A stretch of 64,000 nt of DNA. It comes from Microthrixaceae bacterium. Its GTDB lineage: Bacteria; Actinomycetota; Acidimicrobiia; Acidimicrobiales; Microtrichaceae. A program made the translations under genes and the position numbers. Positions within the stretch are counted from its first letter, which is position 1. The number at the start of each line of letters is the position of its first letter. A model generated the notes under the pieces. That model made no database searches. It saw only the letters and a list, made by a program, of their open reading frames with translations, and was not told where the DNA came from. Below are positions 1 through 7,570 of the stretch, one piece after another. The DNA is taken from the NCBI GenBank assembly GCA_023957975.1, contig JAMLGM010000006.1:159180-223179 (forward strand). The letters are read 5' to 3'.

Positions 1-1080
1 GGTCGTCGGCCAGGTCGTCTTCATCGCGAGCGACCCCACGACGAGGCCGAAATGACCGGCCACAAGCTCATGTTCATAGATCTCGGCGAGCGGGGCGGCC
101 TGCCGGATCGCACGAACGACCGACGGCGAAGCGATTTCGTCGTTCGTGCCGATGAAGCACATCAGCGGGCACGTCACGTCCGCGAGGGTGACGGTATGGC
201 CGTCGATCACGAACCCGCCGGCAAGCATCCGGTTGTGGGCCACAAACTGGCTCAGCAGTTCCGCCAAGGCCGGACCCGGCCAGGCAACCCACCCTTCCTG
301 TTGCAGAAACCGCCGCTGGCCTTCCCGCGGCAACAGCGCGTCGCGGTCGTGGAGTTGGCGAACGAAGTCGAGGCGTTGGCGCACGGCCTTGACCGGGTCG
401 AGGAGGCGAAACCCGGTGCGACTCGCCCACGCCGGCAGCGCTGTGCGGGACAACACGTTGTCACCCACGAATTCCAGCACTCGTAGTGCCACCTCATCTG
501 GGATGCCGAACGGGATCATCCCATGCAGGTCGACCGGGCTTCCGAACGTGACGATGCTGGCGATCCCCTCCGACCTGCGATACGCCGTCGCCTGATAACA
601 GAACATGCCGCCCTGGGAATAGCCGCCGAGATGAACCTCGGCACCGAGGTACCCGTTCAGGAACTCGACGGCGTCGGAGATGGCAAGCACATGATCGGTG
701 AGGGTGCGCTGCATGCCACCCTGCTCGTGTTCCGGAGCGCCGAAGTCGATCACCCAGGGGTCGATTCCGTCACCGGCCAGGAGCGAAACCGCGCTCGTCA
801 CCGGGCTCACATCGAACACGTCGGCCGACAGCATCATCGGAGGCACGAGCACGACCGACGGCCGTGGTTTCGCCTTTGGGCCGGAGTCGCGATCCGCGTG
901 GTAGCGGCGGAGGCGATAGAGCGGGGTTTCGTGCACGACGGTGTACGCCGACGATTCCTCACCGGTGTCGAGCCCGCCGAAGCGCGCCACCTCGAGCGCG
1001 TTTCGCGCCATCGCCGCCAGCCGCTCGGTCGTCGCAGACAGTGTTCGAGAGGAGAGTTCCAAGGATTCGAATCCTGCCAT
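1..1080 (-). CDS. PHA-synthase-like alpha/beta hydrolase (3' end outside window)
   Basis: The reading frame starts with ATG at 1080 and is open for 360 codons to the window edge, so the C-terminus is missing. The protein has an alpha/beta-hydrolase layout: a hydrophobic strand VVLVPPMM near residue 77, nucleophile elbow GYSQGG (Ser155), acid loop GTNDEIASP (Asp314) and a late GHFG (His343). The N-terminal part and the strand-elbow spacing resemble class III PHA synthases and the related hydrolase domain of some actinobacterial acyl-CoA synthetases. True PHA synthases have Cys at the elbow; this one has Ser, so hydrolase or acyltransferase activity on lipid or polyester substrates is more likely than polymerisation. 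It lies downstream of a glutamine amidotransferase and a patatin on the same strand. Confidence 0.75.
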   Translation of the reverse strand, partial: MAGFESLELSSRTLSATTERLAAMARNALEVARFGGLDTGEESSAYTVVHETPLYRLRRYHADRDSGPKAKPRPSVVLVPPMMLSADVFDVSPVTSAVSLLAGDGIDPWVIDFGAPEHEQGGMQRTLTDHVLAISDAVEFLNGYLGAEVHLGGYSQGGMFCYQATAYRRSEGIASIVTFGSPVDLHGMIPFGIPDEVALRVLEFVGDNVLSRTALPAWASRTGFRLLDPVKAVRQRLDFVRQLHDRDALLPREGQRRFLQQEGWVAWPGPALAELLSQFVAHNRMLAGGFVIDGHTVTLADVTCPLMCFIGTNDEIASPSVVRAIRQAAPLAEIYEHELVAGHFGLVVGSLAMKTTWPTT

Positions 1081-1139
1081 AACGAGGCTTGGATTGATAC
1101 GGGAAACGCGTCGGCGCTGGGCGGCTCAACGGCGGTCGT

Positions 1140-1844
1140 TCACCGTCTCGCCACGAGCGCGGCGAAGCGTGCCACGACGAGGTCGCGCACCGGGGCCAAC
1201 GCCTCGACGGCCGGGCCACAGCCTTCACGCACCCCGTGCCGACCGCCGAGCGCAGCGTCGGCCTCGTCGGGGAACGAGTCGATGAATCGGGTCGCCTCGT
1301 CCACGCCGACCTCGAGGTGGAACTGCAGACCCCAGGTACAACGGCCGACCCGAAAGGCCTGCTGTTCATACGCTTGCGATCGGGCAAGGTGGATCGCCCC
1401 CGCGGGCAGCGAGTAGGTCTCGCCGTGCCAGTGCAGCACATCGAGATGCCCGTCGAGACCGAAGAAGAGGTCGTCGTCGACGGCGCATTCAAGCACCTCG
1501 ACGGCGCCCCAGCCGACCTCGAGGCCATGGCCGGCGATCACTCGGGCTCCCGCAGCGGCGGCCAGCAGTTGGGCGCCCAAACACACGCCGAGGGTCGGCA
1601 CCTCACGATCGAGCGCCTGGCGCAGCAACGCGATCTCGGCGCCGCGGGTCGGGAATCCGTCGTCGGAACGAGCCGACATCGGACCACCCATCACGACGAG
1701 CCCGTCGATGCCATCGAGGTCCTCAGGGATGCGTTGGCCGAGATCGGCCCGAATCACGTCGACCTCGACACCGGCCGCGTCGAGTGCGGTGGCGATGTGC
1801 GCGGGGCCCTCCACGTCGAGATGTTGGATGACCACGGCGCGCAT
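1140..1844 (-). CDS. Class-I glutamine amidotransferase (GMP-synthase-like)
   Basis: This 234-aa protein is a stand-alone class-I glutamine amidotransferase domain. The nucleophile elbow is GVCLGAQ (Cys88) and the His-Glu pair is in FHLEV (His176, Glu178), giving a complete catalytic triad. An oxyanion-type VMGGPMSA segment lies near residue 51. Length and lack of a synthase domain match the family of single-domain GATases annotated as GMP synthase-like, whose acceptor substrate is usually unknown (some hydrolyse gamma-glutamyl compounds). The ATG follows the patatin stop by only six bases, so the two are probably co-transcribed. The N-terminal MRAVVIQH strand is typical of the family start. 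The substrate cannot be told from sequence. Confidence 0.85.
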   Translation of the reverse strand: MRAVVIQHLDVEGPAHIATALDAAGVEVDVIRADLGQRIPEDLDGIDGLVVMGGPMSARSDDGFPTRGAEIALLRQALDREVPTLGVCLGAQLLAAAAGARVIAGHGLEVGWGAVEVLECAVDDDLFFGLDGHLDVLHWHGETYSLPAGAIHLARSQAYEQQAFRVGRCTWGLQFHLEVGVDEATRFIDSFPDEADAALGGRHGVREGCGPAVEALAPVRDLVVARFAALVARR

Positions 1845-1850
1845 GGAACG

Positions 1851-2882
1851 TCAGCTTACGGCCCGCCTCGCGAAGCGCTGGAACACGGGATGTTCGTGGC
1901 GCCGCAGATCGATCACCGGGCCGGAGGCCGCGGCCGGGCTGGGCTCGGAGACCGGTTCAAGTTGCTCTGCGTTGTGGTCGAGCCACACCTTCATCGACTC
2001 TGCCCCAGCCTCGACCAGCCGGGAACAGGCGCGCCAGTCGCTGGTGTTGAGCGACGGATCGATCGTCGGCCGGACCCGCCAGAGCTGACGATCGATCGAC
2101 GCTGCGTCGACGATGGCGTCGGTCGCCGCGTTCAGGGCGATCGAGAAGCTGCGGGTCAGCATGCCCAGCGCGGTTCGAGGAACCGAGTCGTTGCCCGCCG
2201 CGGAGACGTCGAGGCACAGGATCGAATCGCCTCCGAGCTCAGCCGCGCGTTGCACCGGAAGGTTTGCCACCACTCCTCCGTCGACGAAACTCATTCCGTC
2301 GATGACCGCCGGCGGAACGATCGCCGGGAGTGCGGCCGACGCATACAGCACGTCGCGGGCAAAGCCCGCATCAAACCAGTGCGGTAGTCCGGTGAGGATG
2401 TTCGTCGCCGACACGTGCAGCGGGATCCTCAGGTCCTCAAGCCGTTCGATCGGGCACAGGTCCGAGATGAGCGATCGGAGCTTCGCCCCGTCCTGCACGG
2501 AGGGGCGCCGCCGCACCAGGTTGAGCGCCTGCGACAGCACGCCCTGGGGGAACACTCCACGGGAATCGAAGTGCGACCAGATGTCGCTCAGTGCCTTGGT
2601 CGCGTCAGCGGTGAAGTCGTGGGCGACCCAACTGCCGTTGAGCGCTCCGGCCGAGGTCCCCACGATGACGTCGGGCCTCCACGTCGAATGCTCCGCGAGC
2701 GACTGCAGCATTCCCGCTTGGGCGGCTCCGAAGATCCCGCCGCCGCTGAGCACGAGCACGCGCTTGGCCGACGGCTCCGGCGCCGCCTCCGGTGCGTCCG
2801 ACCCTGCCTCGGGTTCTCGGGTGAGGTGCGGTCGCCCCCACCCCGAAGAGGTGAAGGCTCCAAGATTCAGCGAGCACTTCAT
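1851..2882 (-). CDS. Patatin-like phospholipase
   Basis: The protein is a patatin-family acyl hydrolase of about 343 aa. It shows the glycine-rich oxyanion hole LSGGGIFGAAQ (residues 45-55), the nucleophile motif GTSAG (Ser77) and the dyad aspartate in DGG (Asp201), in the order and spacing of bacterial patatins (RssA/YchK-like). The same frame is open upstream to 3404, but that part overlaps the vapC gene in another frame and looks non-coding. The ATG at 2882 was chosen because it leaves about 40 residues before the first strand; an ATG near 2945 is possible. Expected role: hydrolysis of membrane or storage lipids. It is probably co-transcribed with the downstream amidotransferase. Confidence 0.8.
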   Translation of the reverse strand: MKCSLNLGAFTSSGWGRPHLTREPEAGSDAPEAAPEPSAKRVLVLSGGGIFGAAQAGMLQSLAEHSTWRPDVIVGTSAGALNGSWVAHDFTADATKALSDIWSHFDSRGVFPQGVLSQALNLVRRRPSVQDGAKLRSLISDLCPIERLEDLRIPLHVSATNILTGLPHWFDAGFARDVLYASAALPAIVPPAVIDGMSFVDGGVVANLPVQRAAELGGDSILCLDVSAAGNDSVPRTALGMLTRSFSIALNAATDAIVDAASIDRQLWRVRPTIDPSLNTSDWRACSRLVEAGAESMKVWLDHNAEQLEPVSEPSPAAASGPVIDLRRHEHPVFQRFARRAVS

Positions 2883-3025
2883 GGGGGGACGTTGAGCCCA
2901 TGGGCTACGAAATGCAACCCTGCCTTTCGGCTCAAACCCGCGATTCATGAGGTCGATCGAGCGACCGCGTTTCACACCGCACCCCCCGGGTACCCAAACC
3001 AGTGCAGCGGAGACAGTCACAGCGC

Positions 3026-3475
3026 TCATGACCGTCCAAAGCCACCAGCCAGATCTGTTGGATTGATCCAGCGGAGCCCGCCAAACCGGGCAAAGTCGCT
3101 GTCGAACGAGCAGATGCTGGTCCCGTGCTCGATGGCGAGTGCGGCGAGATGTGCATCGGTCACGAGGTTCGCTCGCAGATCGCCGTCGATCAGCAAACGC
3201 TTGAGGATGTCGCGATGGCGCTGACCAGCAGCGGGCACCCACACCTGCGCGATGTCGAGCCAGTCCGAGACGAACCCCCACGCATCCCTGGGGCTCAACG
3301 GGTTCGCACTCACACGGGGATGAGTCATGATCCGCTGAAACGCCATCAACGACACCCATGGCAACCCGACACGCTCGTTGCCGTTCAACGCGTCTTCGAG
3401 CCACGAGCGAGCAACCTCGTGGAAATGTGACTGTTCGTCAACGGCGTAGATCAGGACATTGGCGTCGACGATCAC
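3026..3475 (-). CDS. vapC: PIN-domain ribonuclease toxin VapC
   Basis: The 149-aa protein has the PIN fold start MIVDANVLIYAVDE with the first metal-binding Asp at residue 4, a central LPWVSLMAFQRIMTHPRV segment and the later acidic cluster in TDAHLAALA and SFDSDFARF. This arrangement is typical of type II toxins that cleave RNA (often tRNA) with Mg2+. The subfamily with LPWV..L..F..R..T.PRV is common in actinobacteria and lacks the glutamate found in other PIN proteins at that position. The start codon overlaps the antitoxin stop by 4 bases (ATGA), indicating translational coupling. Activity would be restrained by the preceding VapB protein. Confidence 0.9.
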   Translation of the reverse strand: MIVDANVLIYAVDEQSHFHEVARSWLEDALNGNERVGLPWVSLMAFQRIMTHPRVSANPLSPRDAWGFVSDWLDIAQVWVPAAGQRHRDILKRLLIDGDLRANLVTDAHLAALAIEHGTSICSFDSDFARFGGLRWINPTDLAGGFGRS

Positions 3476-3714
3476 CGCTCGGACCCGTCGGCGACGACTT
3501 CATCAAGGAGTTCGAGAGCGTCGGCGATGTCGGTGACGTCGATGCGCAACCCCACGCTGGCGGTACGTTGCTGGAATTTGGTGGGCGGCAGCTCTCGCGC
3601 CAATCCCGCACGGGCGAGTTCGTTGACGGCCTCACCAAGGCCGATGTTGCGCTCGCGACGCAGCTGCTCGGCCGCCGCCACCACCTCTGGATCAAGCCGC
3701 ACCGTAGTCCTCAT
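3472..3714 (-). CDS. vapB: Ribbon-helix-helix antitoxin VapB
   Basis: An 80-aa protein begins MRTTVRLDPEVVAAAEQLRRE, a ribbon-helix-helix strand and first helix, followed by NIGLGEAVNELARAGL as the second helix and a C-terminal arm that would wrap the PIN toxin. It is the first gene of the pair, as usual for VapBC, and its stop overlaps the vapC start. A perfect 13-base palindrome and a TATAAT box sit directly upstream, as expected for RHH autoregulation. The -10 box ends six bases before the ATG, so the mRNA is likely leaderless. Confidence 0.88.
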   Translation of the reverse strand: MRTTVRLDPEVVAAAEQLRRERNIGLGEAVNELARAGLARELPPTKFQQRTASVGLRIDVTDIADALELLDEVVADGSER

Positions 3715-3720
3715 GGGTTC

Positions 3721-3739
3721 ATTATAGCATCAGTGATGC
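3721..3739 (-). promoter_or_regulatory. vapBC promoter -10 box with overlapping operator palindrome
   Basis: On the minus strand a perfect TATAAT lies at 3726-3721. The sequence GCATCACTGATGC, an inverted repeat of two 6-base arms around one base, abuts it at 3739-3727. Six bases separate the -10 box from the vapB ATG, placing the predicted transcription start at the ATG itself. A palindrome touching the -10 box is the expected position for VapB-VapC autorepression. No good -35 match was seen. Confidence 0.65.
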
Positions 3740-4018
3740 AGCTAAGCCGCACCAGAGATGCACGGCTCGATTCGACACCGCCGATCTCGGCCCCTGCCGC
3801 TTCGCAGCTGCCGAACCCCCGTGGTCGACAGCTCGAGCGCATGACGCCGGTGATCTTGCGCACGTAGTTGACGTGGACGACTCGAAGTTGGCGTCGCCGA
3901 CGAGCATCAGCAGTTGGCGCGGTTCTCTGGCGAAAATGGAGCAAACAGTGATCGTGCCACGAAGAGCCGGGTACAGTCCGCAGGGCCGCGAAGCCCGAGT
4001 CAGCTCGGAGGATCAAGA

Positions 4019-4979
4019 GTGGGTGAGTTGACGTACGTCTTGGACTTGAGCGAGCTCAGTCCCTATGAACGCCAGGCTTGGGAGTCGATACAGCGGTGGC
4101 AGACTGCAGATGCCAAGCCAAGTCGTGTCCCCGAAACAGTTCGTGATAAAGCGAAGGAATTAGGCCATCACTGACGCCGTCGCGTCGTCGTTGCGACGTG
4201 AACGAATCCTCGAGGCCGTGCGCCGCACTGGTGCCGATGTCCACGAACTTTCCGACCTGCGCAATCTTGACCTCAAGGTCATCGATGAGGCCTGCCCTCG
4301 ACTGAACCTGCGGTACGCGGCCGCCTCTGCAGTCACCGGCGCTGGTTCGGGTTTCGTGGCTGGTGGGGGATCGGCAGCGATCGTCGGCACAGCGGGAGTC
4401 GGCGCCGCTCCAGGCGCCATGGCCGTCGGGAGCGCGCTGGCAGGCGACGTCGTGGCTACCATCGCCCTGGCAGCGAGGGTCGCTACCCATTACGCCGGAT
4501 ACTACGGCTACGACGCACGCGAAGAAGAGGAGAAGGCGGTGCTACTCGCTGTCATCAGCCTCGGCATCGTGGGTGAGAGTGCCGCAAAGCAAACAGCGAT
4601 GATCCAAGTCCGGCAAGTGGCGATGATGGTCGCCCGACGCGCTGGTTGGAAGGAGCTCGGTGAGGAGTTCATCGTCAAGCTAGTTCAGGGCCTGTTTACG
4701 AAACTCAGCGCCACCCTGACTAAGAAGAAGCTCGCTCAGGCACTTCCGATCGCCGGCATTGGGCTCGGGGCCACGTTCAACTACGCGCTGATGCGGAAGG
4801 TCGGTACCGCGGCTTCCTTCGCATATCGCGAGCGGTTCCTCATCGAGAAATATGACCTTGATGTATCAACGGCGCCTCCCGACATTGACACGCTTCTCAA
4901 CGGCGGTGTCGACGAAGCCTGCCTCGAAGCGAATGCAGAGACGCTGGACCCGACTGACCACGATCGAGATGACTCTTAG
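4019..4979 (+). pseudogene. EcsC-family protein gene split by a +1 frameshift
   Basis: Two adjacent frames together form one EcsC-family protein. The first runs from a GTG at 4019 (GGAGG ribosome site at 4006-4010) to TGA at 4172. Its LSPYERQAWESIQRW segment is the usual EcsC N-terminus. The second frame, +1 relative to the first, is open from just after a TAG at 4161 to 4979 and carries the rest: an alpha-helical start, a long Gly/Ala-rich hydrophobic stretch (GSGFVAGGGSAAIVGTAG) and further amphipathic helices. Dropping one base near 4160-4170 gives a continuous protein of about 318 aa, close to the family's size. EcsC-like proteins are poorly understood and named after an ABC-transport-linked Bacillus gene. 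A TTG at 4191 could start the second half separately. Decay, sequencing error and programmed shifting are all possible. Confidence 0.65.
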
Positions 4980-5063
4980 AACCATTCGCGCCGCCGCGAA
5001 TACCAACAAACCGGAACCAGCTCGGAGGCCTCTTCGGTGAGGCGTGGCGTCGCTGCTCGAAAA

Positions 5064-5843
5064 TCAAAAGACGGTGTAGCCGCCGTCGATGACGAGCGCG
5101 TCGCCGGTGTGGAAGCTGGTCGCCGGGTCGCACAGGAACACCGCCGCCGCGCTCATTTCGCTCGGTTCAGCCCAACGGCTGAGTGGCGTGCGACGGATCA
5201 TCCCGTTGCGGAACCGCTCGTGGTCATAGGCGGGCCCCGCCAACTCTGTCTTCGTCCAGCCCGGCAGGAGGGCATTCACGCGGATCTGGTGGTGACCGAG
5301 CGACACGGCCAGGGCGCGCACCAGTCCGACCAAGGCGGTCTCGAGGTGCCGTACGCCTCGTTGCCACCGGCGCCGTGCATCGCTGAGGTCGACGACACCG
5401 CCACCAGCGCGCCGTTGCCGCCGGTTCGACCAGGTGGCGCGCACCGGCGCGCAGGGTCAGGAACGTGCCGTCGAGGTTCGTCGCCATCACGCGACGCCAC
5501 TCGCTGAAGTCCATATCGGTGAACTGGCCGCCGATTCCGGTCGTTCCGGCATTGGCGAACACGGCGTCGATACGGCCACCCGCGGCCTCGACCGACGCCG
5601 CGAACGTCCGCTCGGTGACGTCCTCATCTGCGACGTCGCAGAGGAAGGACCATGCATCCACCCAAGCGCTCGCAGCGTGTCGACCGCAGCGTGGTTCTTG
5701 GTGTCGTTGCGGCCCCACAACACGATGTCGGCACCGGCCGCAGCGCACCCTGTCGCCAGCGCCAAGCCGATGCCGCCGTTCCCACCGGTCACCAACACCG
5801 TCCTGCCCGCGAGTTGTCCGCGTCCGCTGCCTCGATCGCCCAT
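5064..5843 (-). pseudogene. Short-chain dehydrogenase/reductase with three frameshifts
   Basis: The gene starts at ATG 5843 (GGAAGG site upstream) and encodes a classical SDR in four consecutive pieces. Piece one has the NAD(P)-binding TGGNGGIG. Piece two has DAVFANAGTTG (the NAG motif) and NLDGTFLTLRAGA. Piece three has the serine strand VAVSSTSAMHG and the YGTS of the YxxxK site. Piece four has the C-terminal RVNALLPGWTKTELAG and VIDGGYTVF. Each change of frame equals loss of one base: in a G run near 5676, near 5424, and near 5347 within the catalytic YxxxK. Restoring three bases gives about 260 aa, the family length. As written the gene is non-functional. Substrate unknown. Confidence 0.8.
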
Positions 5844-6068
5844 GTCACCCCTTCCTCGGATCGCCGCGCCGTTGGCCACATTCCTACCGGACGCGCGGGC
5901 GCCACGAGCGCCGGGGTCGACAAACATCGCGTCGACGCTCAACCCTGACGGGCGGACGGTCGTCGCGGTTTGCCTCCTGACCTCAGCGACGCCCACAGAT
6001 AGAGTCTCTCTCGCACGACCGCCGCGACACCGGTGGTCGCCGAGTCGACGCACTGAGAGGCGACCACC

Positions 6069-7514
6069 ATGAACGATTCGATTCGCGGCCCACTCAGCAA
6101 CGGGCCGACCCCCGACATGTTGGAGGTCGACGCGCCGCCGCTTCACGAGTTCCGCCTCGGCGACGTGGCGCGCCTCATCGTCGTGTTCTTCGTCATCGCC
6201 ACGTCCACGCTGAACGCGCTCGCGCGGCGCGGATTGCGCATCGTCGGCCGAACCGTCAGCGTCAAGCTCGGTCGCACCCCGTCCACCGAGCCCGTCGCCG
6301 GCCTCATCGATGCGGCCTGCAACGGCCTGATCGACGGATTCATCCGCCTCGGGCCGACGTTTGTGAAACTCGGACAGATCATCGCGTCCTCCGGTGCGCT
6401 GTTTCCCGACCAGTTGGTCGCCGCCGCACGTCGGTGCCTCGACCAGGTGCCGACGTTTCCCGCCGAGGTCGCGAGGGCGACGATCGCCGAGGACCTCGGG
6501 CATCCGATCGAAAGCGTGTTCGCGGCGTTCGTCGACGAGCCACTGTCCGCAGCGTCGATTGGCCAGGTCCACGCGGTGACGCTCCACGACGGCCGCGAGG
6601 CCGTCGTCAAGGTTCAGCGCCCCGGTATCCGCGAGCAGATGGCGGGCGACCTCCGCAACGCGGCCCGAGTCGCTTGGCTGTTCGAAAAGACCCCCTGGGG
6701 TAAGGCGAGCGGCGCCGTCGCGATCATCGAAGACCTCCATTCGGTGACGTTCCAGGAGCTCAACCCGGTGCGCGAGGGGTGGCAGCAGGATCGGTTCCGT
6801 TCCAACATCTGGGCCTTCGGCGACAACACGATGATCACCGCACCCGAGGTGTACTGGGACTTCTGCGGCCGTCGCACCATTTGCATGGAACGGGTCTCCG
6901 GCATGCCGATGGACCGTTTCGACGAACTCGCCGAACGGGGGCTCGATCTGCAACTCGTCGTGCGCCGCGGCGCGAAGGTGTGGGCCGAAGCGGCGATGAT
7001 CCACGGCCCGTTTCACGGCGACATGCACGCCGGCAACATCTGGGTGCTCGACGACGGCCGGGGTTGTTTCCTGGATTTCGGGATCATGGGCGAGTTGTCC
7101 GGCGAGTGGCAGGACCTCATGAAGGACCTGTTCTACACCTGCGCCATCGACCTCGATTTCAGCCGGGTGGTGGAGTCGTACCGCCGTGTTGGCGCCATCC
7201 CGGCGGAATTCAGCGACGACACTCAGCTGTCGATGTTCCTGACCAACGTCTTGGGAACGATGCTGGCCGACGGCTTTGGCGGCGTCGACATCGGGGCGCT
7301 GGTGACCGAGTCGGTGAAGATGCTCAAGACCTACAACGCATCGGTACCCCGCGAGCTGGTGCTGATCGCCAAGCAGTTGCTCTACATCGACCGCTACACC
7401 AAACACCTGGCGGCGGATTACTCCATCACCTCTGACCCGTTCATCATCAAGAACGTGTTCCCCGAGGAAGCTGCCAAGAAGGCCGCCGACCTCGGGGTCG
7501 CGATGCCCATCTGA
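6069..7514 (+). CDS. ABC1/UbiB-family atypical protein kinase-like protein
   Basis: A 481-aa member of the ABC1/ADCK/UbiB family. The family hallmark KxGQ is at FVKLGQIIASS (Lys100-Gln103) and the alanine-rich loop SAASIGQVHAV at 160-170. The strand lysine is VVKVQRPG (Lys181), the catalytic-loop equivalent is HGDMHAGN (316-323) and the metal-binding DFG is LDFGIMG (Asp336). UbiB-type proteins are ATPases needed for quinone (ubiquinone or menaquinone) pathways or lipid handling at membranes; a hydrophobic segment near residues 35-50 fits membrane association. A GAGAGG ribosome site precedes the ATG. The role in this organism, probably menaquinone-linked, is inferred. Confidence 0.88.
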   Translation: MNDSIRGPLSNGPTPDMLEVDAPPLHEFRLGDVARLIVVFFVIATSTLNALARRGLRIVGRTVSVKLGRTPSTEPVAGLIDAACNGLIDGFIRLGPTFVKLGQIIASSGALFPDQLVAAARRCLDQVPTFPAEVARATIAEDLGHPIESVFAAFVDEPLSAASIGQVHAVTLHDGREAVVKVQRPGIREQMAGDLRNAARVAWLFEKTPWGKASGAVAIIEDLHSVTFQELNPVREGWQQDRFRSNIWAFGDNTMITAPEVYWDFCGRRTICMERVSGMPMDRFDELAERGLDLQLVVRRGAKVWAEAAMIHGPFHGDMHAGNIWVLDDGRGCFLDFGIMGELSGEWQDLMKDLFYTCAIDLDFSRVVESYRRVGAIPAEFSDDTQLSMFLTNVLGTMLADGFGGVDIGALVTESVKMLKTYNASVPRELVLIAKQLLYIDRYTKHLAADYSITSDPFIIKNVFPEEAAKKAADLGVAMPI

Positions 7515-7535
7515 CCGAACCGCTCAACTTACATA

Positions 7536-7564
7536 TTGAAAGATACGGGTGGGGTCTCTAGCGT
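7536..7564 (+). promoter_or_regulatory. Promoter of the TetR-fusion gene (leaderless)
   Basis: TTGAAA at 7536-7541 and TAGCGT at 7559-7564 are separated by 17 bases, a good -35/-10 pair for an actinobacterial housekeeping sigma factor. Six bases separate the -10 box from the ATG at 7571, so transcription would start at or next to the start codon. No Shine-Dalgarno sequence is present. Confidence 0.6.
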
Positions 7565-7570
7565 GTCGCC

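Noticed and set aside
1060..1080. tRNA T-arm-like GGATTCGAATCC
   Set aside because: It forms the first codons of the minus-strand hydrolase gene, and no acceptor, D or anticodon stems surround it.
523..2387. Long plus-strand frames opposite the hydrolase, amidotransferase and patatin genes
   Set aside because: No ribosome sites or motifs; the minus-strand genes have full catalytic signatures.
5487..7406. 639-codon open frame antisense to the UbiB gene
   Set aside because: High-GC antisense shadow with no family resemblance; only its last part coincides with the true start of the SDR gene.
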